Part shown: positions 1 through 10,100 of the stretch, piece after piece
Layout: each line of letters opens with the position of its first letter
Position numbering within the stretch: position 1 is the first letter of the stretch
IMG/VR virus record: IMGVR_UViG_3300031623_000025
Location: 1-33,483 of that record
Strand: one strand, 5' to 3'
Length of the DNA stretch: 33,483 nucleotides
Source: a virus
Translations under genes and position numbers: made by a program
Notes under the pieces: generated by a model
Databases searched by the model: none
Told to the model about the DNA's origin: nothing
What the model saw: only the letters and a program-made list of their open reading frames with translations

Positions 1-1
1 C

Positions 2-157
2 AATGATGTCTCTTCTACTCCTGAGCAGCTTGATACAGAAATTAAGACAGTTATGGCTAACCCTGATTACTGGAATGAGTCTAGTCTAGAAAGGCCTGCT
101 TTAGTGAAAAAGGTACAAGATTTAATGAAGCGTAAACACCCTGAGCAGGACTCTTGA
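2..157 (+). CDS. Probable scaffolding/capsid assembly protein, C-terminal end (partial)
   Basis: An open frame runs in from the left edge and stops at TGA 155-157, giving about 51 residues. It reads through an acidic stretch into A-N-P-D-Y-W, then L-V-K-K-V-Q-D-L-M-K-R, and ends H-P-E-Q-D-S. A short helical tail with a P-x-Y-W motif just upstream of the major capsid gene is what I recall for podovirus scaffolding (T7 gp9-like) proteins. The position fits the usual portal-scaffold-capsid order. The stop codon lies inside the -35 box of the next promoter. The function is inferred from position and the short tail only; another head protein is possible. Confidence 0.5.
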   Translation, partial: NDVSSTPEQLDTEIKTVMANPDYWNESSLERPALVKKVQDLMKRKHPEQDS

Positions 158-182
158 CAAAAAATTCTTATTAGTGTATAAT
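154..182 (+). promoter_or_regulatory. Consensus sigma-70 promoter for the capsid gene
   Basis: TTGACA at 154-159, a 17-base spacer and TATAAT at 177-182 match the bacterial sigma-70 consensus exactly. The -35 box overlaps the TGA stop of the upstream gene. The capsid gene begins about 120 bases downstream, leaving a leader of about 115 bases. Within the leader, GGCGTT near 190 and AACGCC near 212 could pair. No other gene fits in the leader. A host-polymerase promoter here would give extra transcription of the most abundant virion protein. Confidence 0.85.
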
Positions 183-310
183 ATAAACTGGCGTTACTTT
201 AGATACCGTTTTTAAAACGCCTAAGTAGCGTATCGCCAATCAAAAAGGCCGATTATTTCGATACCCTTTAGAGTGGTTTTTGAAATTAACTTTTGAAAGG
301 ATGGTGCGTT

Positions 311-1192
311 ATGAGCACAGAAATTACCACTGCGTTTGTCGAGCAATATTCTGCAAACGTGCAACACCTAGCACAACAAAAAGGATCTCGTCTACGGCAA
401 GCTGTTACAGTAGAAACGGTCGTGGGCAAAAACGCTTTTTTTGAGCAGATTGGAAAAACTGCAGCAAGACAGCGTACATCAAGACATTCAGACACCCCAA
501 GAATGGACACCCCACATGCAAGACGTAGGGTGTCCCTAACGGACTATGACTGGGCTGACTTGATAGATAACGAAGACAAAGTAAGGATGCTTATAGACCC
601 TACTTCTCCATATTCCCAAGCGGCGGCTAGTGCCATGGGACGTGCAATGGATGAAGCTGTTGTAGCTGCTGCTGATGGCACAGCATACACTGGAGTTGAT
701 GGTTCTTCAAGTACTTCTTACACGGCAGCCAACACAGTTGATGTTCAGGTAGGCATTTCGCCTGCTGCAGACACTGGCTTAAATGTTGGCAAACTTCGTG
801 CAGCCAAGCAAGTATTGGATGCTAACGAAGCAGAAGACGGTGACCGTTTTGTTGTTCTTAATGCAAAGCAACTTCAAAATCTGTTGGGCCAAACAGAAGT
901 ATCAAGTAGTGATTATAACTCTGTCAAAGCTCTTGTTCACGGTGAGGTTTCTACCTTTTTGGGATTCTCCTTCCTTAGGACAGAACTTATAGGCATTGAT
1001 TCTAACTCTGATCATAAAGTGTTGTTTTTCCAAAAGAAAGGTATACTTTTAGGCGTTGGTCAAGATCCTATGGCTAAAATTTCAGAGCGTGATGATAAGA
1101 ACTACGCAACGCAAGTCTTCTACTCTATGGCAATCGGGTCTACTCGTATGCAAGAAGAGTTAGTAGGCTATATTGAATGTGACCCAACCTAA
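311..1192 (+). CDS. Major capsid protein
   Basis: This 293-residue protein is read as the phage head shell subunit. It opens with a Q-Y-S-A-N-V-Q-H-L-A-Q-Q segment, then has an F-F-E-Q-I-G motif, R-T-S-R-H-S-D-T-P and H-A-R-R-R-V-S-L-T-D-Y-D-W-A-D-L-I-D. I recall this pattern from a family of podovirus major capsid proteins, although I could not search. It also has the family's L-I-D-P-T-S-x-Y and G-R-A-M-D-E stretches. I chose ATG 311 because AAAGGA lies 9 bases upstream; a TTG at 293 is in frame but has no comparable site. It sits behind a consensus promoter and ahead of a small head protein. The size and position fit well. Confidence 0.9.
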   Translation: MSTEITTAFVEQYSANVQHLAQQKGSRLRQAVTVETVVGKNAFFEQIGKTAARQRTSRHSDTPRMDTPHARRRVSLTDYDWADLIDNEDKVRMLIDPTSPYSQAAASAMGRAMDEAVVAAADGTAYTGVDGSSSTSYTAANTVDVQVGISPAADTGLNVGKLRAAKQVLDANEAEDGDRFVVLNAKQLQNLLGQTEVSSSDYNSVKALVHGEVSTFLGFSFLRTELIGIDSNSDHKVLFFQKKGILLGVGQDPMAKISERDDKNYATQVFYSMAIGSTRMQEELVGYIECDPT

Positions 1193-1206
1193 AGGAGGAT
1201 TGAGAA

Positions 1207-1701
1207 ATGGCTGTAACTACACAGAAAAGCGTTGAATACACCAATGCGACGGCTACTCCTGTCGTAAACAACAATACAACCGAAGATCATGGTCGTGTTA
1301 GAATCATGTTTTTTACACATGACCAAGATGGGACCGGTGACACTGGTTCGAGCGTTGCGTTGGGTAAACTGCCACCCGGCAGAGTTCGTTTGTTAGCTTC
1401 CTTATCAAGGGCTTATGTAAACTGGACCACTAGTTCAGCTACATTAGATCTAGGCTGGGACGCTTACACGGCACAAGACGGGTCTACAACTGCCGCAGAC
1501 CCGGACGGTTTGATCAACGCTCTCGCAGTTGATACCGTAGGATTTCAAACGCTGGAAGGTGCCATTGCGGCAAACCTTTTAACGGGTGGAACTTACCTCT
1601 TCGAAAGCACAGACGGTGTTGTTATTCGTGCAACTGCGACAGACAATGCTCAAGTCTCCGGCGATGATTTAGTTGGATATTTGGCTTACGTGCTAGATTG
1701 A
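1207..1701 (+). CDS. Small structural protein after the capsid gene, function unknown
   Basis: This 164-residue protein is rich in Thr, Ala, Gly and Val, with few Lys and no Cys, as expected for a beta-rich virion protein. It starts 15 bases after the capsid stop behind a very strong site (AAAGGAGG) and is followed at once by a terminator. It is therefore probably co-transcribed and highly expressed with the capsid protein. Head decoration or capsid-stabilising protein is a reasonable guess from position. I recognise no domain, and a head-completion role cannot be excluded. Confidence 0.75.
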   Translation: MAVTTQKSVEYTNATATPVVNNNTTEDHGRVRIMFFTHDQDGTGDTGSSVALGKLPPGRVRLLASLSRAYVNWTTSSATLDLGWDAYTAQDGSTTAADPDGLINALAVDTVGFQTLEGAIAANLLTGGTYLFESTDGVVIRATATDNAQVSGDDLVGYLAYVLD

Positions 1702-1704
1702 TTG

Positions 1705-1740
1705 AAGGGGGAGCGGTTAATCCGCTCCCCTTTTCTTTTT
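1705..1740 (+). terminator. Rho-independent terminator after the capsid operon
   Basis: GGGGAGCGG at 1708-1716 pairs with CCGCTCCCC at 1722-1730 around a five-base loop. It is followed by TTTTCTTTTT. The stem can be extended by the preceding AAG pairing with the first T residues. It begins only a few bases after the stop of the small head protein and ends against the start region of tail tubular protein A. It would separate abundant capsid transcripts from tail transcripts. Confidence 0.9.
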
Positions 1741-1750
1741 GGGGGTTTGT

Positions 1751-2344
1751 ATGTCTTCTGAAGTCCAAGTTTGTAATTTAGCTTTAACTAAAATAGGCGA
1801 GAGTCAAATTATCAGCCTAGCTGAAAACAGTAAGGCTGCTAGACTTTGTAGTCTACATTATGCCCCTACTAGGGACGCTGTTCTCCGTTCCCATATATGG
1901 AATTTTGCTATAAAAAGAGTAGAGTTAGCTTTAAGCACTACCACCCCAGCCTATGATTATTCCTATCAGTTTGCAATACCCGTGGACAGTTTGAGAATAT
2001 TAGAAACTAATTTGTCTAACACGGCTGAGTGGAAAATTGAAAATGGGTTTTTGCTTGCTGATAGTGACGCAGTAAAAGTAAGGTATTTATCTAGAGTAAC
2101 TGATCCCACTGTGTTTGATAGTTTGTTTACTGAAGCTCTTGCTTCTAGGCTTGCTGCTGAGCTTGCTGTGCCTCTTACTGATAGTATAACTTTGTCTAAA
2201 TTGATGATAGATTTGTACGCTAGTAAAATTGCAGAGGCACGTACTATGGATGCCGTTGAGGGAACCCCTGATAATATAGAAGCAGATGCTTGGTTAAATG
2301 CTAGAGTTGGTTTAGTTACAGCTACGGCAACTAACACTGCATGA
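1751..2344 (+). CDS. Tail tubular protein A (T7 gp11-like)
   Basis: This 197-residue protein begins with V-C-N-L-A-L-T-K-I-G, then N-S-K-A-A-R-L-C and R-D-A-V-L-R-S-H-I-W-N-F-A. I recognise this as the signature of T7 gp11-type tail tube/adaptor proteins, which join the portal to the tail nozzle. ATG 1751 follows GGGGG five bases upstream; a TTG at 1739 is in frame but lies in the terminator tail. The stop overlaps the next ATG (ATGA), so translation is probably coupled to tail tubular protein B, as usual for this pair. The length is typical for the family. Confidence 0.88.
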   Translation: MSSEVQVCNLALTKIGESQIISLAENSKAARLCSLHYAPTRDAVLRSHIWNFAIKRVELALSTTTPAYDYSYQFAIPVDSLRILETNLSNTAEWKIENGFLLADSDAVKVRYLSRVTDPTVFDSLFTEALASRLAAELAVPLTDSITLSKLMIDLYASKIAEARTMDAVEGTPDNIEADAWLNARVGLVTATATNTA

Positions 2345-5073
2345 CTAAAGCAACCTATATACAAACTAACTTCACTTCTGGAGAATTGTCCCCCAGATTG
2401 CATTCTAGAATTGATATTAGTAAGTACGCTAATGGTTGTAAAACTATAGAAAACATGGTAGTAAATCCTCAAGGTGGGGTGATTAGAAGGGGTGGTTCTA
2501 AGTTTCTGGCTGAAGTAAAAACTAATACTAAGAAAGTTAGGTTAGTTAGCTTTGAATTTTCAGTTACACAAGCGTACATACTAGAATTTGGTGACTTGTA
2601 CATACGCTTTTATAAAGATCAAGGCCAAATTCATGAGGCTAATAAAACAATTAGTGGGGCCACTGCTGCTAATCCAGTAGTCATAACAGCAACTTCTCAC
2701 GGGTATTCTAATGGTGACGAAGTGTATATTTCCGGCGTGGTTGGGATGACGGAGCTAAATGGCAAACATTATAAAGTGGCTGATAAAACTACGAACACTT
2801 TTGAATTACAAAATATGCTAAGCGTAGATGTTAATAGCACAGGCTTTACTGCTTATTCGTCAGGGGGTACTGCTGCTGCGGTTTACACTATTACTTCTCC
2901 TTACCTTGAGGCGGAGTTATACCAATTACAATTTACTCAATCAGCCGACATAATGTATATTGCGCACAAAAACCACCACCCTAGATCTCTATCTAGAACG
3001 GCTCATACTACTTGGACTTTGGCTGAATATCAGCTATTGGCAGGTCCTATATTACCCCTAAATACAACAGCCACTACTTTTACGCCCTCTGCAACTTCTG
3101 GGAGTGTAAATATTACTGCTTCGGCTACGACTGGTGTTAATGGGGGTGATGGGTTCACTGCGATTGATGTTGATAGAATTATACAAATTACGCAAGGGTC
3201 TACTATTGGACATGCAAGAGTTAACACTATAACTAGCACTACTATTGTTGCATGTACTACACTAAATGACTTTGCGGACACTACGTCTGTTGCTACTTGG
3301 GGATTGGGTCATTTTCACACGGGTAATTTCCCGGCTACAGTGGCGTTTTATGAACAGCGTTTAGTGTGGGCGGGTCCACCTAATTATCCTCAGTTGATGG
3401 CGTTTAGTGTATCAGGGGATTATACGAATCATCTTGCGGGTGCAGACGCTGATGACGCTATGGTGTATACAATTGCTACGGACCAAGTTAATGCGATTCA
3501 ATTCTTAAATCCTGGGCCTGTTCTGGTGGTGGGTACTACAGGTGGTGAATTTATTGTGTCAGCCTCAGCAGACGCTGAGGCCTTAACCCCTTCAAACGTG
3601 CGTGTTGTTAGGCATACTACATATGGTAGTGCTTCGGTAGCGTCTATACGAGTTTCTAATGTGGTATTGTTTTTACAAAGAGCTAAACGTAAAATACGTG
3701 AATTTGTGTATAAATTTGAAACTGATACTTTTGTTGCCCCCGATTTGTGCTTGCTTGCAGAACATATCACAAACACAGGTATTATTCAATTTGACTACCA
3801 GCAAGAGCCTGATTCAGTAATTTGGTCTGTGCTTGCTGATGGCACACTATTGGGTATGACTTATCAAAGGGACCAAGAAGTAGTAGCATGGCACAAACAC
3901 ATATTGGGGGGTGTATCGGACACAGCTAGCACCCAAGCACAAGTAGAGTCCATAGCCATAATCCCAGCTACGGCAGACGATGGTGCTGGGATTGATGAAG
4001 TATACATAGCAGTAAAAAGGCGTGTCGATGGTGCTGATAGGAGACATGTTGAAAGAATCACTACAGGGCTAGAATTAACACAAACTCAGGAGCAGGCGTT
4101 TTTTGTGGATGCTGGGTTGTCTTTGGATGTTCCTATTGTCATTACGGCAGCTACGGCAGCAGACCCTGTAGTAGTTACGGCAAGTTCGCATGGCTTAAGT
4201 AATGGGGATAGTGTAAAAATTCGTGATATTAAAGGTATGACAAATCTAAACGACAGAAGCTTTTTCGTGGCTAGTAAAAGCACTAATACTATTTCTTTAG
4301 TGCCTACTGCCAATGCCATTTCGGCAAGTATTAGTGCAATTACGGAGGCTAATCCGGCAGTAGTTACGGCCACGGCACATGGTCTGGTTAATGGAGAAAA
4401 AGTGTACATTTCCGGCGTAGTTGGGATGACGGAAGTCAATGGTTTGGTGTTTACAGTAGCGGGTAGTGCTGCTAACACTTTCCAATTGGCTACTATTAAT
4501 AGTAGTAGTTACACTACGTACACGTCTGGGGGCAGTATACGCCACGCAGAAAACGGTGCAAGCCACACGGTCTATATATCTGGGGGCAATGTTAGACTTG
4601 AAACTACTTCTATTACTGGTCTTAATCATTTAGAGGGCCAAATAGTTAGTATATTGGGTGATGGTGCAGTGCAGTCTAATAAAACTGTTACTGGGGGGGC
4701 TGTTGTTTTAACTACTTTGGCCAGTATTGTTCACGTTGGCCTGCCTTATACATCAAAATTGGTAACATTAAATTTAGAAGCGGGTAGTCTAGATGGCACA
4801 GCACAGTCTAAAACCAAACGTATTAATGAGCTTACAGTTAGACTAAACAGGTCTTTAGGAATGTCTGCTGGCACTGAGGGGGGGACACTAGACGTAGTAC
4901 CTTTTAGAGATAGCGCAGATAGTATGGATTCCGCACCACATTTGTTTACTGGTGATAAAAGGTTGCCTTTTCCTCAAGGGTATGAAACTAGTGGCAATAT
5001 TGAAATACAACAAACCCAACCGTTGCCACAAAATATAATTGCTTTAATTACTAGGATTAATACTAACAATTAA
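2341..5073 (+). CDS. Tail tubular protein B (T7 gp12-like nozzle) with three repeat domains
   Basis: This 910-residue protein starts inside the gp11-like stop codon (ATGA). Its N-terminus (F-T-S-G-E-L-S-P-R, G-C-K-T-I-E-N, G-G-V-I-R-R-G-G) is the recognisable start of podovirus tail nozzle proteins. Three related segments lie at about residues 105-180, 599-654 and 662-732. Each follows the plan NPVVxTAxxHGxxNGxxVxI, GMTxLN and NTFxL, which resembles the FCCH-type beta domains found in phage tail proteins. Copies 1 and 3 are near-identical in DNA over 33 bases (2721-2753 and 4401-4433, two differences). The protein should form the tail tip that contacts the host surface; the repeats are inferred to be surface insertions. 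Confidence 0.88.
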   Translation: MTKATYIQTNFTSGELSPRLHSRIDISKYANGCKTIENMVVNPQGGVIRRGGSKFLAEVKTNTKKVRLVSFEFSVTQAYILEFGDLYIRFYKDQGQIHEANKTISGATAANPVVITATSHGYSNGDEVYISGVVGMTELNGKHYKVADKTTNTFELQNMLSVDVNSTGFTAYSSGGTAAAVYTITSPYLEAELYQLQFTQSADIMYIAHKNHHPRSLSRTAHTTWTLAEYQLLAGPILPLNTTATTFTPSATSGSVNITASATTGVNGGDGFTAIDVDRIIQITQGSTIGHARVNTITSTTIVACTTLNDFADTTSVATWGLGHFHTGNFPATVAFYEQRLVWAGPPNYPQLMAFSVSGDYTNHLAGADADDAMVYTIATDQVNAIQFLNPGPVLVVGTTGGEFIVSASADAEALTPSNVRVVRHTTYGSASVASIRVSNVVLFLQRAKRKIREFVYKFETDTFVAPDLCLLAEHITNTGIIQFDYQQEPDSVIWSVLADGTLLGMTYQRDQEVVAWHKHILGGVSDTASTQAQVESIAIIPATADDGAGIDEVYIAVKRRVDGADRRHVERITTGLELTQTQEQAFFVDAGLSLDVPIVITAATAADPVVVTASSHGLSNGDSVKIRDIKGMTNLNDRSFFVASKSTNTISLVPTANAISASISAITEANPAVVTATAHGLVNGEKVYISGVVGMTEVNGLVFTVAGSAANTFQLATINSSSYTTYTSGGSIRHAENGASHTVYISGGNVRLETTSITGLNHLEGQIVSILGDGAVQSNKTVTGGAVVLTTLASIVHVGLPYTSKLVTLNLEAGSLDGTAQSKTKRINELTVRLNRSLGMSAGTEGGTLDVVPFRDSADSMDSAPHLFTGDKRLPFPQGYETSGNIEIQQTQPLPQNIIALITRINTNN

Positions 5074-5090
5074 ATGGGATAGGTGGTATT

Positions 5091-5570
5091 ATGTGTTTTG
5101 ACCCAGCAACGATGGCAGCAATATCGATGATTACTACGGTGGCATCGGCAGTCGGGTCTTTATCTAAAGGACAATCGGCCGGACAGTCAGGGGATTATAA
5201 CTCTGCTATACAAGACAACGCAGCCATCGCAGCTCAACAAAAGGCTGAATACGACGCTGGTGTTTTGCGAAAAAAAGGTGACACTCAAAGGGCCATCGCT
5301 AGAGTGGGTTATGGTAAAGGCGGTGTCGCCATAGAGGGTACGCCTTTGCTTTTTTTAGCGGACTCAGCTGAGCAAAATGAATTGGACGCACAGGCTCTAA
5401 TCTATGGTGGTGATGTACGTGCTGGTAATTATAGGGCGCAAGCTAATTTGTCTCAAATGGAAGCCCGATCAGCTGAGAGAGCAGGAGTGACAACTGCCGG
5501 GACCACTTTATTAACGGGATTGGGGAAGGCTAGTAGCGCATACACTAAATCCACAAAGGCCGTCGTATAA
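5091..5570 (+). CDS. Internal virion protein, gp14-like
   Basis: This 159-residue protein begins M-C-F-D-P-A-T and has an Ala/Ser-rich hydrophobic stretch to about residue 25. The rest is predicted long helix with many Gln and Ala, including R-A-I-A-R-V-G-Y-G-K-G-G-V and G-T-P-L. The C-D-P start, small size and place after the nozzle protein and before two larger internal proteins match T7-like ejection proteins of the gp14 class. These leave the virion first and enter the host outer membrane. The start is preceded by AGGTGG. The stop TAA shares one base with the ATG of the next gene. Confidence 0.72.
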   Translation: MCFDPATMAAISMITTVASAVGSLSKGQSAGQSGDYNSAIQDNAAIAAQQKAEYDAGVLRKKGDTQRAIARVGYGKGGVAIEGTPLLFLADSAEQNELDAQALIYGGDVRAGNYRAQANLSQMEARSAERAGVTTAGTTLLTGLGKASSAYTKSTKAVV

Positions 5571-7138
5571 TGCCTAGAATTCCTGCATACCAAAGAGTCG
5601 CTAGTATTCCAGGGCCTCAAGGAATGGCAATGCCCCGTGCTACACCTGCAGCAATGGGTAGTTTAGAAGGTGCTGCTATGGAAAGGGGTGGTGCGAATAT
5701 CAGTGATTACGTACTGGATGAGAATGATAAAAAAATCACAGCAGAAGCCCAAATATATGCGGCTAAAACTTTGTCGGCTGTAAGGGCGAAATTCGCCAAA
5801 CGTGAGGTACACTTAAGACGGACTACGGACAGTGATATTGCACCAGTTTTAGATTCAGAATTTGCAACTGAAGTGGATGCTGCACAACGCAACGCCCCTA
5901 ACCCGGTGGCGGCGGATAAAGTAGCTATTGGATTACAAACATTTTGGGGAACTCTGAGTACTAGAGCAATATACGAAGACAGCGTTTTTAGAGATAAACG
6001 AGTAATAAATTCAAATACTGTTGCACACGAAAACGACCAGTCAGCCGTGTATAATAATTATGGTGTGTTAAACACAACAATTGCAGCGTCTAAAGCTAGA
6101 GTAAACGCTCTAGTTTTACCAGATGTTGTTAAACAAAAAATGATACAAGATCAAAAATTAGAATTGGGTTATGATGGTGTTAGAGGCTATATTGATGTTG
6201 GTCCTGCTCAAGCTTCTCAAATGCTAAAGGATTTAAATGATCCTACTAATGATGCATATTTTAAAAACATTTTAGGGGATAAAAAGCAGCAATTAATAAA
6301 ATACGCTAATTCTGAAATTAAAGCGTTTGAAACATCACAGCGATTAAATGAAACAGCAAGACGTATGCAAGAAACACAGGACCAGCGTGATATTAATACC
6401 CATTGGGTAGATAGATTATTAAATCCTGCTGTGGGTGTAACTATGGAAGAGATAAGAACTTATGAGCACAAAACAACGGACGGAAGAATTGTTAAACCAA
6501 ATGGTGGAACTATAGCTACACTTAAAAATCATTTTAACACATTAGCCAAACCGCCTATAACTACTTCTGAAGAAAAATTACAGACTTTTAGTGATTTAAT
6601 GGAGCAAGTAGACTATATAAAGTCTGATCCGGAGTCGTATGGCGAAAATGTATTCTTACAGGAGATTGCTATTGAAGAATCTTTAGCCCAAGGAGACATT
6701 GGTTTACAACACTACAATGTATTAATCAAAAATTTAAATAAACCATTAGACGGACAGAAAAAATTGTTTTTGGATGTAATGAAACAGGAGTTAGTTAGAA
6801 GCAATGGCATGTTGGGGATAAAAGACCCTGAAGGCACAGAACGTTATATGCAGGCTGTGGTACGAATAAACGAATTACTAGAGCAGGCTGAACAAAACGA
6901 AGATATTAATATTATGGATTTGTATGATCCTAAGTCTGATTTGTATATGAAAAAGGACTCTGAGATTGCGAAGCTAAAAAGAACAGACATAGAAATTCAA
7001 CACTCACTAATATACAACTTGACGGGTAAAAAGCGCCCCACCGGCGATGGTAAAAAGCCCCCCACCGGCGGTGGTAAAAAGGTCGTCCCCGGCTCCACAG
7101 CAGATAACGTTCTGAGGATTCTGGGGCTTATAAACTAG
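5570..7138 (+). CDS. Internal virion protein, gp15-like
   Basis: This 522-residue protein is mostly charged helix (for example N-E-T-A-R-R-M-Q-E-T-Q-D-Q-R-D), with no clear membrane segment. Its start overlaps the preceding stop by one base. Its place between the small gp14-like protein and the giant protein matches the T7 gp14-gp15-gp16 ejection set. The C-terminus holds a short tandem repeat of K-K-x-P-T-G-x-G-K-K, encoded by a repeated GC-rich stretch at about 7025-7080, before a short conserved-looking end. The role in forming the DNA ejection channel is inferred from order; I see no enzymatic motif. Confidence 0.68.
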   Translation: MPRIPAYQRVASIPGPQGMAMPRATPAAMGSLEGAAMERGGANISDYVLDENDKKITAEAQIYAAKTLSAVRAKFAKREVHLRRTTDSDIAPVLDSEFATEVDAAQRNAPNPVAADKVAIGLQTFWGTLSTRAIYEDSVFRDKRVINSNTVAHENDQSAVYNNYGVLNTTIAASKARVNALVLPDVVKQKMIQDQKLELGYDGVRGYIDVGPAQASQMLKDLNDPTNDAYFKNILGDKKQQLIKYANSEIKAFETSQRLNETARRMQETQDQRDINTHWVDRLLNPAVGVTMEEIRTYEHKTTDGRIVKPNGGTIATLKNHFNTLAKPPITTSEEKLQTFSDLMEQVDYIKSDPESYGENVFLQEIAIEESLAQGDIGLQHYNVLIKNLNKPLDGQKKLFLDVMKQELVRSNGMLGIKDPEGTERYMQAVVRINELLEQAEQNEDINIMDLYDPKSDLYMKKDSEIAKLKRTDIEIQHSLIYNLTGKKRPTGDGKKPPTGGGKKVVPGSTADNVLRILGLIN

Positions 7139-7140
7139 TA

Positions 7141-10100
7141 ATGGACACATTCCAAAAAGCATTGCACGAACAAAACATCACCTCAGCAGATGGCAATGCC
7201 GCAATTGGCTTAATTAGAAAAACAGCTGATGCTGAGGGTGTGGCCAGCCGTGATGTGGATGAAAGACTAGGTATCCAGCCGTTTGATACTTCCCCTATAC
7301 AAGAATTTTTGGTTAATAAAGCTAAAGAAACGTTCGGGGACAGCGGAGAGAAATTCACCCGTGAATTGTTTACCTTAGATGACTTTGCTAGTGCCGGTTT
7401 TGATCGCAGTGTGCTTGGTTTGGCTATCGAACCAATGGATAAATCTTCCAAAGAAACAATGGCTATGCCCGATCAGTCTAATATACAACATGCTGCTGCT
7501 GCCACAGGTCAAATTTTTGGGGACCTACCGGTGATAGTCCCCGCTATGGCTGCTGCTTTGGTGCTTACCAAAAAACCCCGCCACGTATATGGAGCTGGTT
7601 TTGCTGCCCCAGAGGTAATTAGGCATTTTTTATTAGACGCATACGAAAATGGGAGTATAGACAGTTTTTCCAAATTTTGGGACGTGTTTACAGGTGCAGC
7701 AAGGGCTGGGATGGAAGGGTATATTACGGGGTATTCTGCCGGTCTTACAAAAGAAATAGTTGCTGGGCCACTTAAGAAAGCTCTGCCGGGGGCGTTTTTG
7801 CCAAATGTTGCTACTACAGCAGCAGAAATAACCGCATTTACTACTACTGGGGCAGCACTACAGGGTAGATTGCCTACTAAGGATGAGTTTATAGTTGGTG
7901 CTCTAGCTATTGGGGGACTTAAAGCTGCTGGTAAAATTGTACAGGTAGGTGTCCAGTCCGTCCAGTCCGTCCGTGGTAAATTTGAAAAAGTGTATGCCGA
8001 AAATAATATTCGCCCTTCGGACGTGTTAGAAGATACCAAAACTGATTTTACTATTAGAGAAGACTTAAATTCTGTTAATATTGATATACCTAGGTCTTAT
8101 CAAACTGCAGAACAAGCTGCAAGGGCTGCAGAAACTAGGGCAGACCCCTTTGCTGGAGAAACTATTGAGTTTCAAAAGCAAAACGAAGTATGGTCTATGC
8201 AAGAGCCAGTGGAAGCTTTTGGTGAGTTAAATATGGAAAATATGATGTCTGGAGCAAAAGATGTTAATTTCCTAAGAGACACGTACAACAGACTATTAAA
8301 AGAACATGGGTTAGATGTTTTACATACTTCAGAAAGGTCTGCATTAAAGGCTTGGGTAGACCATTCTAAAGGCAATATTACTCGTATGGATGATCTATTT
8401 ATACCATTAAATGAGCCACTAGTAATATACCATGGGTCGTCTACTAAAGGACCTAATAAAAATATATCGGGTAGCTTGTCTCCAGACGTTGCTTTTGCAC
8501 GTGCTGATAAAAATTTTGGTGAAATACATAGAATAGTTCTACCAGCTAATACTAGAGTAGCCCTACCATCAAAATCTACTAATCTTGAGACTTTACAAAA
8601 CGAGTTAGAAGTAGTTGTACATCCAGAAAATAAAATAGAAGTAATTAGAGAATTAGATGTTACTACACCCACACCAGCCGCATTCCAGGAAGTAGTGGGT
8701 GATCCAGGAAGAAGAACATTTTTAAAACAAGCCGCTGGAACTGCAGCCGCCGTAGTCGCTGCGCCATTAATGCCTTTGTCTAAAATTGCTCCAGTAGCTA
8801 AAAAAGTGGTCGACAGTAGTAAATCTATATCTGTTATTGCAGGGTCTTTAGGCGAAAGTGGTGCAGTGATTTTACCACGTGATGCAATTATGAATGAATT
8901 AAGTGCGCTAGGTATGAAAGAAGCTGATCTCACTACTTATACATTTCATCCACAAAGTGCTGTTAAAACATTTGCAAAATTTGAAAAGGCATTAGAAGAA
9001 GGGGCTAACCCTAGATCTTTCCCAGATGCAGACTTAATTATGTTTAAAGGTGATCAAATATTAGTAGATAGAATTAAAAACAATCAACAAGCTTTAGATG
9101 CGCTAGAAGATGGAACATTATTTGAAAGTTATTATCAACCTAAATGGGAAAGCAAAGGCTGGGAACTAATTGATAATTTTGAAACTTTCTCTTCCCGTAG
9201 TATACAAGAAGTTATTGAAAGAGGTGTTGGGGATTTACCAGTAAGCAAAGGTAGTCCTTTTAACAAACAAAAAGCTTTAGAGTATTTTGAAGATTCGGGA
9301 TTTGATGTTAATCTTGCATCTAAAATGGCTGATCAAGCAGAATTATTATTTCAGCCTAAAACTATTGAAGCTAAGCCTAAAGATGCTCCACAAATTGAAG
9401 CTAAGCCTAAAGATGCTCCTCCGCAATTAAATGTCCAAAAAATTGCAGATTCTAGAGTAATACGTCGAGACGAAAGCACAGAGGTTAGTAGCCGCATATC
9501 TATTGGTGAGCCGTCTAACGTAAAACGTCCTTATGGTTTTAACGAAATATATCGAGATATATTTGATGATTTACATCCATTAAATCAAGTGGTAAAAGCA
9601 ATTAAAGACGGCAAAAAACTACCTGCCTATCAAGACCCTTACATATTAGCTAGAAATTTAAAAGGTGTGTCTGGTGTAGGTGATACGTTTTTAGAATTTG
9701 GCACAATGGACTATGCTTCTAAATTGCAAATAGGTGAGTCATTTAGAAGCATAGTTCGACCTATAGACCAAGCTGGTTTTTTAGATGCGTTTAGAGAATA
9801 TGCTGTTGCTAGAAGAACTTTAGAGTTGGTTGAAAGAGGTGTTGTAACTGGTATTGACCCAGTGATGGCAAAAAATGTAGTTAAAAAACACGGTAATAAA
9901 CCTAATTTTGAAAAAGATTTCCAAAGATTACGTAAATATCAAGAGGATGTACTAGCGTATGTACGAGACTCAGGCTTAATTAGTAAAGAACAATTTAAAG
10001 CTATTCAAGAAGCTAACAAAGATTACGTGCCATTTCATAGAGTAATGGCCCCTGGAAAATCCACAGGATCAGGCCTGCGGGGCGGCAAATCTGGAAGTTT

